NCBI GenBank assembly: GCA_041483455.1
Contig: JBGPFS010000042.1
Coordinates: 1-14,604, forward strand
Direction: 5' to 3'
Origin: JBGPFS01 sp041483455
Lineage (GTDB): Bacteria > Chloroflexota > Limnocylindria > Limnocylindrales > CSP1-4
DNA length: 14,604 nucleotides
Shown here: positions 1-6,568 of the stretch, piece after piece
Numbering within the stretch: position 1 is the first letter of the stretch
Layout: each line of letters begins with the position of its first letter
The notes under the pieces: generated by a model
What the model saw: only the letters and a program-made list of their open reading frames with translations
Database searches by the model: none
What the model was told of the DNA's origin: nothing
Translations under genes and position numbers: made by a program

Positions 1-101
1 GCCGGGCTCGGCGGGCTTGCGGGGCCGGCCCCCGAGGCGAGCGTGACGATCGTCAGGGCGAGTACGAGCGCAGCCGGGACCGCGCGCCGGGCACGAGGCA
101 T
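1..101 (-). CDS. Secreted or exported protein, N-terminal fragment (runs off left edge)
   Basis: Only the first 33 codons are present; the gene continues beyond base 1. The ATG at 101 is preceded by a good Shine-Dalgarno sequence (GGGAGG on the minus strand, about 6 bases upstream). The peptide begins MPRARRAVPAALVLALTIVT and continues into an Ala/Ser/Gly/Pro stretch. That is the layout of a Sec signal peptide: an Arg-rich n-region, a hydrophobic core of about 14 residues and a small-residue c-region. No lipobox cysteine appears in the visible part. The mature protein is outside the window, so function is unknown. A weak -10-like TACAAC lies at 149-144, with the 11-bp repeat array just upstream at 182-233, so a response regulator could control this gene (inference). 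Confidence 0.6.
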   Translation of the reverse strand, partial: MPRARRAVPAALVLALTIVTLASGAGPASPPSP

Positions 102-181
102 GGACGACCTCCCGGCGGGGCTGGCGGGCAGAGGCGGAGCCCTGTTGTAGCGGCTCGGCCTCATCGCCGGATCGCGAGCGG

Positions 182-233
182 CTTCACGGGGCCTTCACGG
201 GGCCTTCACGGGGCCTTCACGGGGCCTTCACGG
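182..233. repeat. Tandem 11-bp repeat array, Pho-box-like
   Basis: Four complete copies of CTTCACGGGGC run head to tail from 182 to 225, followed by a partial copy (CTTCACGG, 226-233). The 11-bp period places each TTCAC on the same DNA face. Known PhoB/PhoP-family boxes are direct repeats of 11-nt units, and in Streptomyces the unit begins with GTTCAC-like sequence, so an OmpR/PhoB-type operator is a reasonable reading. Replication slippage giving a simple repeat is the alternative. It lies between the divergent starts at 101 and 382. Confidence 0.75.
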
Positions 234-371
234 CAGACGCGCGGCGTCCCCATCTACCCGGAGCCGTCGCTCGGCCGTGGCTTCCTCTAGGATGTCTACG
301 GCGCTCGCCTCCCGGCGGGCCCTTGCGCCCTGCCGGACCCAGATCCGCGATCGACCCCCGACGAGCGTCCC

Positions 372-377
372 AGGAGG
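372..377 (+). promoter_or_regulatory. Shine-Dalgarno that fixes the GTG start at 382
   Basis: AGGAGG lies 4 bases before GTG at 382. The frame stays open upstream to an ATG at 277, but that one has no Shine-Dalgarno and would add a non-conserved-looking Arg/Ser/Pro stretch, so 382 is preferred. Confidence 0.7.
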
Positions 378-381
378 AACC

Positions 382-1074
382 GTGGCCCGCGCCAAGCAGA
401 CCGAACGCGCCGAAGCCCGACGCCGGCACCGCGCTGCGACCGCCGAGGTGCTCGACGAGGGTGCCGATGCCGAGTCGAGCATCGTGCCGGCCGGCCGTCG
501 CGGCCCGACCCCGGCGACGCCCACGCCGGCCCCGCGCCGGGCCGGGCTGTTCGGTGGATTCCGGGCAGCGATCCGGCCGGCCAATATCGGCGAGGACCTC
601 CGGTTCCTCCCGAAGCTGATCACGACCTCGAAGGCGGTCTGGCTGCCGATCGCGGTGGTCGTCGCGGTGACGGCCTTCTTCTTCCTCACCGGGTCGAGCC
701 TGTCGAGCGTCGGGGGCATCGCCTTCAACGTCTTCTGCTTCCCGCCGCCGCTCGCGATCTCGTTCGTGGCCGGCATCCTCGCCCCGCGCGCGAGCTACCT
801 GGCCGGCGGGCTGGTGGGGCTCGCCGCTGGGATCGCCTTCGCGATCTACGCCGCGACGGTCCCCTCGACCGCAGCAGTGGCGATCACGCCCGAGATCCGC
901 CAGCAGTACATCCTCTACTCGCTGACGATCTCGCCGCTGACGGGGATGGCCGTCGGGGCGTTCGCGGCGTTCTATCGGCGCTTCCTCAGGATGGCGAATC
1001 CGCAGGCCGGGGCCCGAAAGGGACCCCGGGGCGGGGGCAAGTCGACGCCGAAGACGGCCCGCGCCCGCCGCTAG
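382..1074 (+). CDS. Membrane protein of unknown function, four predicted helices
   Basis: This is a 230-residue protein that I do not recognise. The N-terminal 75 or so residues are hydrophilic and rich in Arg, Ala and Pro (begins MARAKQTERAEARRRHRA), so probably disordered and cytoplasmic. Four hydrophobic segments follow at about residues 86-106, 112-134, 139-160 and 174-195. A basic tail ends the protein, with GARKGPRGGG and KSTPKTARARR. The GTG start is chosen for its AGGAGG ribosome site. A TAGGAT hexamer at 288-293 could be a -10 box, but no good -35 is visible. Its stop codon (TAG, 1072-1074) directly abuts the convergent dnaE2 stop, so the two genes share no spacer or terminator. Both strongly charged ends suggest cytoplasmic N- and C-termini. 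No catalytic motif is evident. Confidence 0.75.
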   Translation: MARAKQTERAEARRRHRAATAEVLDEGADAESSIVPAGRRGPTPATPTPAPRRAGLFGGFRAAIRPANIGEDLRFLPKLITTSKAVWLPIAVVVAVTAFFFLTGSSLSSVGGIAFNVFCFPPPLAISFVAGILAPRASYLAGGLVGLAAGIAFAIYAATVPSTAAVAITPEIRQQYILYSLTISPLTGMAVGAFAAFYRRFLRMANPQAGARKGPRGGGKSTPKTARARR

Positions 1075-4000
1075 TCAACCGCTCCGCCGGCCGCCGGCGT
1101 GACCGAGCTGGCGGACGCCTTCCGGTCGACCCGGTCCGCCGACCTCCGCGGCCGCCGCGGGGAGCGGCCGGACCTCCCGGGCGATCACGTTCACCACGTT
1201 CCCGTCCCGCTGGAGCGTCCCGTCCACGAGCAGGAGGGCATGCCGCCGGACCACCCCCCGGAGGCGCTCCCAGGCAGCGGGCCAGAGCGTGACGTTCACC
1301 ATCCCGGTCTCGTCCTCCAGGGCCAGGAAGACGGTCCCCCTGGCCGTCATCGGGTGCTGGCGGGTCACGACCAGCCCGCCGATCCGGACCCGCCCGGGCG
1401 AGCGCTCCGCCAGTGCCGAATTCGAGACCGCCCCGAGTCGCCCGAGGGCATCCCGGAAGAGCCCGACCACCTGGCTCCGGGCATCGAGCGAGAGGACCGC
1501 ATAGGCGTCGCCGAGCCGCTCGAGCTCCCCGATCGACGGCAGCTCGGGAGCCGCGGTCGCCGGCAGGCGCAGGTCGATCGGCCGCCCCGATGCCCGGCGG
1601 GCGACCCTGGCCGTCGCTCCGAGCGAGCGGCCGGCCGGCCGGCCCCGGGTGGTGCCCGACACCTCGCGGAGCTGCCAGAGCAGCTCGCGTCGTGGCCGCC
1701 CCAGGAGATCGAGCGCGCCGGCCCGGATCAGGCGTTCGATCGTCTCCTCGGGCAGTCCCGTCCGCTCCACGACATCCGCCAGGCTCCGGTACGGCTCGCC
1801 GGCTCGCGCCTCGTCAAGCCGGGCGGCGTGCTCCTCGCCGATCCCCTTCACGAGGTGGAGCCCCAGGCGGACGCCCCAACCGACCGCGCTCTCCGGCGTC
1901 CAGCGCTCCCGGGCGCTGGACGAGGGGATGACGCAGGCCGGCGAGCGGACCGGCCGTGGACGCGCCTCGATCCCGACCCCGTCGGGGAGCGGCTGGCCGG
2001 GATCCCCGTCGTGGCTGCCGCCATCACCGGCCGGGCCCGCCAGCGCCCAGCCCGGCCGACCGACCCATTCGGTCGTCGTCGCGTAGCCGCTCCGGGCGAT
2101 GTCGACCGGCAGCACGGCCACCCCGTGGCGCTTCGAGTCGTTCACCAGGACCTCGACCGGGTAGAAGCCCATCGGCTGGGCGTTGATCAGCCCGACCAGG
2201 AACTGGGCCGGGTAGAACAGCTTCAGGAAGGCCGACTCGTAGGCGGTCCGGGCGAACGCGGCGGCGTGACTCTTCGCGAACCCGAAGCTGGCGAAGGCGG
2301 CGACCCGCCGGAAGAGCTCCTCGGCGGTCGACTCGTCCAGCCCCGGCTGGCGCAGACAGCCGTCGACGAACCGGCGGTGGAGCTTCTCCATCTCGCGGCT
2401 CGAACGCGAGGTCCCCATCGCCCGGCGGAACCCGTCCGACTCGCCGGGCGTGAACCCGGCCACCTCGATCGCGATCCGCATCACCTGCTCCTGGTAGAGG
2501 ATCACGCCGAGGCTGTCGCGCAGGATCGGCTCGAGGCTCGGGTGCAGGTACGTGACCGGCTCGAGCCCCTGCTTCCGGCGGAGGTACGGGTGGACGGCGT
2601 TGCCCTGGATCGGGCCGGGCCGGATGATCGCCACTTCCACGACCAGGTCGTCCAGGTTCGCCGGGCGCGACTTCGGGAGCGTCTGCATCTGGGCCCGGCT
2701 CTCGACCTGGAAGACCCCCACGGTGTCGGCCGCCTGGAGCATCGCGAACACCTCGGGAACGTCCTCGGGCAGCCGGTCGAGATCGAGGCAGACGGCGTCG
2801 TCGTGCTCGATCAGCTGGACCGTCTCGTCGATCGCGGCGAGCATCCCGAGGCCGAGCAGGTCGAGCTTGATGAGCTTCATCGTCTCGACGTCGCGCTTGT
2901 CGTACTGGACGACGACCCGGTCGGCCATCGTGGCCCGCTCCAGGGGCGCGATGTCGATGAGCGGGGCCGCGGTGATGAGCATGCCGCCGCTGTGGATGCT
3001 GAGATGGCGCGGGAAGCCGTCCATCCGGGCACACAGCTCGAGCCAGCGCTCCCAGTCCGACAGGCCGATCGTGCTCCCGCCGCGCGGCGCGACCGGCGAG
3101 GCGGAGGGGTCCGCGTCGGTCGTCCCGCGGCCCGACCGCAGCCAGGCCACGCTCGCCGGCGTGTCGCCCGGGCCACCCTCGTCGTCGCCCGGACCCCCGG
3201 CCCGGATCGAGGGTCGCGCACCAGCCGTCGGACGGCCCTCCCCCGAGCGGCCGGCCACCGGACCGTCCTCGCCGGGGAGGCGGAAGAAGTCGGCGAAGCC
3301 GCCGTCGGCCTCGAGATCGCGGCGGACCATCACGCTGTCGTACGTCTCGAGCGCCTTCGCCACCCGGTCGACGAGCGGACGCGGGAACCCCAGCGCCACA
3401 CCCACCTCCCGGACGACCGACCGGGCCCGGTAGGTGACCACGTTGCAGACCATCCCGGTGTGCTCCGGGCCGTAGCGGCGGTAGACGTACTGGATGACCT
3501 CCTCGCGGCGCGCGGACGAGAAGTCGATGTCGACATCCGGATACGTGGTCCGACCCTCGTTGATGAACCGCTCGAAGAGGAGGTTGTGCCGGATGGGGTC
3601 GACCCGGGTGATCCCCAGGACGTAGGCCACGATCGAATCGGCCGCGCTCCCTCGCCCCTGGGCCGGGATCTTCCGCTCCCGCGCGAACCGGAGCAGGTCC
3701 CAGCAGATGAGGAAGAACTCGGCGAGGCCGGTCCGTTCGATGACCTCGAGCTCGTGGGCGAGCTGGCGGACGACGGCCGGGGTCATCGGGTGATAGCGCT
3801 TCCGGGCGCCCTCGTGACAGAGCTCGGCGAGATAGCTGAACGGCGTCTCGCCGCCTGGCACCGTGAAGCCCGGGAAGCGGTAGCGCTCGTACCCGAGGTC
3901 GACCGTGCAGGCGGCCGCCAGCTCCCCCGCCGACACCAGGCCCTCGGCCCATCCGCGGGCCGTCCGCGAGTCCGCGTTCGCCGGGTCGCCGGGCGGAAGG

Positions 4001-5031
4001 GCGAGCAGCTCCGCCTCCGACTTCAGGTACGACTCCCCGTCCGGTCGACGGAGGTCGCGCAGCGTCTCGAGCGTCTGGCCGTGGCGGATGGCGGTCATGA
4101 CATCCTGGAGCTCGCGACCCTCGGGGAGCGCGTAGTGGACGTCGTTCGTCACGACCGTCGGCAGCCCGATCTCATCGGCCCGCCGGACCGTCTCGGCCAC
4201 GAGCCAGTCGTCGTCGGGAAGGAGATGGTGCTGGAGCTCGAGGACGAACCCGGCCGCGGCCGGTCCACCCAGGGCCCGACCGCGCGCCATGTGGCCGCCG
4301 CCGGCACCGCCGCCGCCGGCACCGCCGCCGCCGCCGGCGCGCCCACCCGGGCCGCTCGCCCCGAGCAATCGGGCGTACCGCTCGGCGACCGCCCGGGCGC
4401 CTTCTCGATCCCCGGCCCGGAGACGCCGGGCGATCTCTCCGTCACGGCAACCTGAGAGCGCGACCAGTCCCTCCGTATGCGCGGCGAGGAGCGCCTGGCT
4501 GAACCGCGGCACACCCTTCGACCCGGCGAGGTTCGCCCGGCTCACGAGCCGGCAGAGACTCCGGTACCCGGACTCGTCACGGGCGAGCAGGACGAGGTGC
4601 GGCCCCCGGACCTCGTCGCCGATCCCGCGGAGATCCTCCTTCACCGGCAGGCGATGACCCGGCAGGCGGGTACGCTCCGGTCGGGGTCGGACCGGCAGCC
4701 CGTCGCGGGCCGCCCCAGGGATCGGCAGGGCTTCGCTCGACCCCGCCGATCGACGACCACCCCGCCGACCTGGACGTCGGGCCGGGACGACGATCCGACC
4801 CGGATCCGGCTCGAGCGCATCGAGCAGCTCGATCTCGATCCCGACCACGGGCTGGAGACCCGCCTCCCGGGCCGTGCTCGCGAAGCGGACGACCCCGTAG
4901 AGGCCCTGGTGATCGGTGACGGCGAGCGCCGCTAACCCAAGGTCGCGCGCTCGATCGACCAGCTCGTCCGCGGCAGACGCGCCGTCGAGGAACGAGAAGT
5001 TCGTGTGGCAGTGGAGCTCGGCGTAGGCCAT
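1075..5031 (-). CDS. dnaE2: Error-prone DNA polymerase III alpha subunit, DnaE2 type
   Basis: This is a C-family polymerase of 1318 residues. In the DnaE2-ImuA-ImuB mutasome it is the catalytic subunit for SOS-induced translesion synthesis. The N-terminal PHP domain starts with ELHCHTNFSFLDGAS (His7, His9) and includes DHQGLYG and NDVHYA (residues 296-301). The palm has PDVDIDF at 498-504, with D501 and D503 as the catalytic aspartates, and KLDLLGL with D724 as the third. A helix-hairpin-helix region (HLVKGIGEEHAARL) and a C-terminal OB fold (about 1190-1290) follow. DnaE2 is usually 1050-1100 residues; the excess lies in low-complexity inserts at about 75-115, 220-255 (Gly-rich), 588-652 and 1035-1075. 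The ATG at 5031 gives the conserved MAYAELHCH start. Transcription is probably LexA-controlled from the promoter at 5108-5079. Replicative DnaE1 is less likely because of the PHP start sequence and the nearby imuA/imuB genes. Confidence 0.93.
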   Translation of the reverse strand: MAYAELHCHTNFSFLDGASAADELVDRARDLGLAALAVTDHQGLYGVVRFASTAREAGLQPVVGIEIELLDALEPDPGRIVVPARRPGRRGGRRSAGSSEALPIPGAARDGLPVRPRPERTRLPGHRLPVKEDLRGIGDEVRGPHLVLLARDESGYRSLCRLVSRANLAGSKGVPRFSQALLAAHTEGLVALSGCRDGEIARRLRAGDREGARAVAERYARLLGASGPGGRAGGGGGAGGGGAGGGHMARGRALGGPAAAGFVLELQHHLLPDDDWLVAETVRRADEIGLPTVVTNDVHYALPEGRELQDVMTAIRHGQTLETLRDLRRPDGESYLKSEAELLALPPGDPANADSRTARGWAEGLVSAGELAAACTVDLGYERYRFPGFTVPGGETPFSYLAELCHEGARKRYHPMTPAVVRQLAHELEVIERTGLAEFFLICWDLLRFARERKIPAQGRGSAADSIVAYVLGITRVDPIRHNLLFERFINEGRTTYPDVDIDFSSARREEVIQYVYRRYGPEHTGMVCNVVTYRARSVVREVGVALGFPRPLVDRVAKALETYDSVMVRRDLEADGGFADFFRLPGEDGPVAGRSGEGRPTAGARPSIRAGGPGDDEGGPGDTPASVAWLRSGRGTTDADPSASPVAPRGGSTIGLSDWERWLELCARMDGFPRHLSIHSGGMLITAAPLIDIAPLERATMADRVVVQYDKRDVETMKLIKLDLLGLGMLAAIDETVQLIEHDDAVCLDLDRLPEDVPEVFAMLQAADTVGVFQVESRAQMQTLPKSRPANLDDLVVEVAIIRPGPIQGNAVHPYLRRKQGLEPVTYLHPSLEPILRDSLGVILYQEQVMRIAIEVAGFTPGESDGFRRAMGTSRSSREMEKLHRRFVDGCLRQPGLDESTAEELFRRVAAFASFGFAKSHAAAFARTAYESAFLKLFYPAQFLVGLINAQPMGFYPVEVLVNDSKRHGVAVLPVDIARSGYATTTEWVGRPGWALAGPAGDGGSHDGDPGQPLPDGVGIEARPRPVRSPACVIPSSSARERWTPESAVGWGVRLGLHLVKGIGEEHAARLDEARAGEPYRSLADVVERTGLPEETIERLIRAGALDLLGRPRRELLWQLREVSGTTRGRPAGRSLGATARVARRASGRPIDLRLPATAAPELPSIGELERLGDAYAVLSLDARSQVVGLFRDALGRLGAVSNSALAERSPGRVRIGGLVVTRQHPMTARGTVFLALEDETGMVNVTLWPAAWERLRGVVRRHALLLVDGTLQRDGNVVNVIAREVRPLPAAAAEVGGPGRPEGVRQLGHAGGRRSG

Positions 5032-5078
5032 CTGGGGACCCCTGAAACGAGGCGAGAAGGGGTCGGGGGGCCTGATCG

Positions 5079-5108
5079 ATGATAGAACATCAGTTCGGTA
5101 TCAGGCAA
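5079..5108 (-). promoter_or_regulatory. dnaE2 sigma-70 promoter with embedded LexA box
   Basis: On the minus strand TTGCCT (5108-5103) is followed after 18 bases by TATCAT (5084-5079). Transcription would start near 5072, leaving about 40 bases of leader before ATG 5031. The LexA-type operator fills part of the spacer, so bound repressor would block RNA polymerase. Confidence 0.7.
5085..5096. promoter_or_regulatory. LexA (SOS) operator, dnaE2 side
   Basis: GAACATCAGTTC matches the GAAC-N4-GTTC core known for LexA boxes of Gram-positive bacteria and Actinobacteria. It is nested in an outer inverted repeat, CCTGAT (5071-5076) and ATCAGG (5100-5105). It sits between the divergent dnaE2 and 5187 genes and could serve both. 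Assignment to LexA is by motif and by the class of gene controlled; lexA itself is not in the window. Confidence 0.75.
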
Positions 5109-5186
5109 CCCCTCGGGTCGCCGTCCGGAGGCGCATCGCGGCGGCCCGGAGCGCAACATCCGGCGACCCCCCAGCGTCACAGGGCC

Positions 5187-5369
5187 ATGACGACGATGGC
5201 TCGCCCCAGCCTTCACCGGACGGCGCACCTCGCTGCCGTCGGACGGAGAGGGATCGCGCTCGCCGAGGATCTGACCGGCACGGCGTTCCTCGTGGCGATC
5301 GCGCTGTTCGTCGTCCTGCTCGTCCTTCCGGCCATCATCGCCGCCGCGGCCCCGACGCCCGGCGCCTGA
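5187..5369 (+). CDS. Small single-pass membrane protein, possible SOS-linked microprotein
   Basis: This encodes 60 residues starting at ATG 5187; a second in-frame ATG at 5196 would give 57. The frame is also open upstream from 5079, but that would overlap the LexA box and adds a non-membrane, Arg/Pro/Gln-rich stretch. The N-terminal half is basic (ARPSLHRTAHLAAVGRRGIA). One hydrophobic helix at about residues 33-54 (TAFLVAIALFVVLLVLPAII) is followed by a short Ala/Pro tail. The ribosome site is weak (AGGG). The gene diverges from dnaE2 across the LexA operator at 5085-5096. Small single-span proteins under SOS control in other bacteria (SidA in Caulobacter, YneA in Bacillus) inhibit cell division; a similar role here is only an inference from size, topology and position. 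It could also be a non-coding high-GC frame. Confidence 0.5.
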   Translation: MTTMARPSLHRTAHLAAVGRRGIALAEDLTGTAFLVAIALFVVLLVLPAIIAAAAPTPGA

Positions 5370-5500
5370 GCCCGCTCCCACCCCCCCACGACAACCCATC
5401 GTCAAGCGCCTGGGGGCGCGCGACGACCACGGCGGACCCGGCCCTCGAGGCCGACGCCCGACCTGGCTCCGGACCCGGTGAGCGGGCTCCGGCAGCCGAA

Positions 5501-5531
5501 GGGGCCCCACAGCGCGATGCTGTGGGGCCCC
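5501..5531. terminator. Perfect 13-bp GC hairpin, terminator-like without U-tract
   Basis: GGGGCCCCACAGC (5501-5513) and GCTGTGGGGCCCC (5519-5531) pair perfectly around a 5-base loop. It could terminate transcription from the gene ending at 5369 or insulate the lipoprotein gene that starts 18 bases later. No T-run follows. The rest of the 5370-5549 gap holds nothing else that I recognise. Confidence 0.45.
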
Positions 5532-5537
5532 GCCATG

Positions 5538-5543
5538 TAGCAT
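5538..5543 (+). promoter_or_regulatory. Putative -10 box of a leaderless promoter
   Basis: TAGCAT lies exactly 6 bases before ATG 5550, which would put the transcript start at or next to the start codon. The gene lacks a convincing Shine-Dalgarno. The same TAGCAT-N6-ATG arrangement precedes the EamA gene. No clear -35 is seen; the hairpin occupies that region. Confidence 0.4.
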
Positions 5544-5549
5544 CAGGTC

Positions 5550-6131
5550 ATGAGTCTCCCCGCGACCCGCTCCACGTTCCGCCCCGTCGCACGTTCGATC
5601 GCCGCCGTGGCGGTCGTGGCGGTCGCCGTCGCGGTCGCCCTGGCCGGCTGCGGCTCGAGCACCGCGAGCGCGACCCCCGGCGGACCCGCCTCCGTGGCTC
5701 CATCCGTCGCACCCACGAGCTCGGTGGCGCTCACGCCCATCCCGACCGCCTCCGGCACCCGACCGCCGTCCCCTGGCCCGACCGGCCCGACGACCACGGA
5801 TCTGACCTGGGGCCGGATCTGGGACCGGCTGCCGCCGAGCTTCCCGGCCATCCCCGACGCGCAGGCGACGGCGCCCACGGAGCCCGCGACGGCCGCCCTC
5901 ATCACGACCCTCAAGCCGAGCGAGTTCGCCGTCCGGTACGTCGCAGCGCTCGGCGCGAGCGGCTACCGGACCGATGGCGCGACCTCGCCGCTCGAGGACG
6001 GGAGCCTGGTCCTCGACTCCGTCCCGAACACGGCGATCACCACCGCCTGCCGGATCCAGGCTCACGTCACCGTTCAGGGCGGGGCGACGATCGTCACGAT
6101 CCTCGTGGCCGCCGCCTGCCCATTCCAGTGA
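5550..6131 (+). CDS. Putative lipoprotein of unknown function
   Basis: This 193-residue protein has a typical lipoprotein signal: basic n-region (RPVAR), hydrophobic Ala/Val core, and the lipobox LAGC with the lipidated cysteine at residue 34. Residues 35 to about 80 are a Ser/Thr/Pro/Ala-rich linker, as commonly found between the lipid anchor and a surface domain. A folded domain of about 105 residues follows (begins TTDLTWGRIWDRLPPSFP). It carries two cysteines, one in TACRIQ and one in the last residues ACPFQ, which could form a disulfide outside the cell. I do not recognise the domain. The gene is probably transcribed from the TAGCAT box just upstream, and it is followed 22 bases after its stop by a 32-residue membrane microprotein that is likely co-transcribed. 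The protein is expected on the outer face of the cytoplasmic membrane. Confidence 0.75.
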   Translation: MSLPATRSTFRPVARSIAAVAVVAVAVAVALAGCGSSTASATPGGPASVAPSVAPTSSVALTPIPTASGTRPPSPGPTGPTTTDLTWGRIWDRLPPSFPAIPDAQATAPTEPATAALITTLKPSEFAVRYVAALGASGYRTDGATSPLEDGSLVLDSVPNTAITTACRIQAHVTVQGGATIVTILVAAACPFQ

Positions 6132-6153
6132 TCGAGCAGCGAGGAGCCAGCGC

Positions 6154-6252
6154 ATGAACCTCCGTCCCCGCGATCTCGCCGGACCCGGCCTGCTGGTGAT
6201 CGTCCTCGTCGGCCTGGTCGCCCTGCTCGTGATCGGTAACATCCCGAAGTAG
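6154..6252 (+). CDS. 32-residue single-pass membrane microprotein
   Basis: ATG 6154 is preceded by a good ribosome site, GAGGAG at 6141-6146, with 7 bases of spacing. The product begins MNLRPRDLAG, is hydrophobic from about residue 11 to 27 (GPGLLVIVLVGLVALLV) and ends in IGNIPK. It starts 22 bases after the lipoprotein stop on the same strand, which suggests one operon and perhaps a shared place in the membrane. The family is not known to me. The clear ribosome site and transmembrane pattern support it despite its size. The 67 bases after it, before the convergent DUF6504-like gene ends, are GC-rich with no convincing terminator. Confidence 0.6.
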   Translation: MNLRPRDLAGPGLLVIVLVGLVALLVIGNIPK

Positions 6253-6319
6253 GTCGCGCCGCGCGGCGAGGGCCGCGCGCGGCGAGGGCGGCGCTCGGTC
6301 GAGGGGGCCTCGAGCCCGG

Positions 6320-6568
6320 TCAGTCGTAGACCCGCTCGAGGTGCCAGGTCCCGTCGACCCGGTCGAGGTAGACGAGCGCGAGCCAGCGCGTTCCGACGAC
6401 CTTGAAGTAGTCGCGGGCGATCGGGCGACGCCACCAGGCCTCGTCGACCCGCCAGCGGTTGCAGACCTCGACCGGCTCGCGCCGGCCGGCCCACCGGATG
6501 GCGACGAGTCGACCCGCCCCATCAAGCTCGACCTCGATCGAGGGGTGCTCCCGGAGGAGACGCGTCAT
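6320..6568 (-). CDS. DUF6504-like small protein coupled to imuB
   Basis: This 82-residue protein starts MTRLLREHPSIEVEL. Its pattern of a short N-terminal strand, an IRWAGR segment, a tryptophan-rich middle (RWRVDEAWWRR), a DYFKVV strand and a C-terminal WHLERVYD resembles the family annotated as DUF6504, recalled from neighbours of actinobacterial imuB genes. The assignment is from memory of the motif pattern. The start is fixed by context: ATG 6568-6566 overlaps the imuB stop TGA 6567-6565 in an ATGA junction, so translation is likely coupled. A longer frame to 6664 exists but would overlap imuB by 100 bases. It is the last gene of the SOS-controlled imuA-imuB operon and ends next to convergent plus-strand genes. 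Its biochemical role is not known; a mutasome accessory function is inferred from linkage only. Confidence 0.72.
   Translation of the reverse strand: MTRLLREHPSIEVELDGAGRLVAIRWAGRREPVEVCNRWRVDEAWWRRPIARDYFKVVGTRWLALVYLDRVDGTWHLERVYD

Noticed and set aside
182..233. Tandem repeats as a CRISPR array
   Set aside because: Units are 11 bp with no spacers and there are no cas genes.
2024..3952. 642-codon minus-strand frame inside dnaE2
   Set aside because: It is a different frame of the same strand within dnaE2; the PDVDIDF and KLDLLGL motifs are in the dnaE2 frame, so no frameshift split is needed.
1099..4455. 1118-codon open frame on plus strand opposite dnaE2
   Set aside because: It is antisense to a clear polymerase with all catalytic motifs; composition is Arg/Asp/Pro-rich with no domain pattern, as expected for a high-GC shadow frame.
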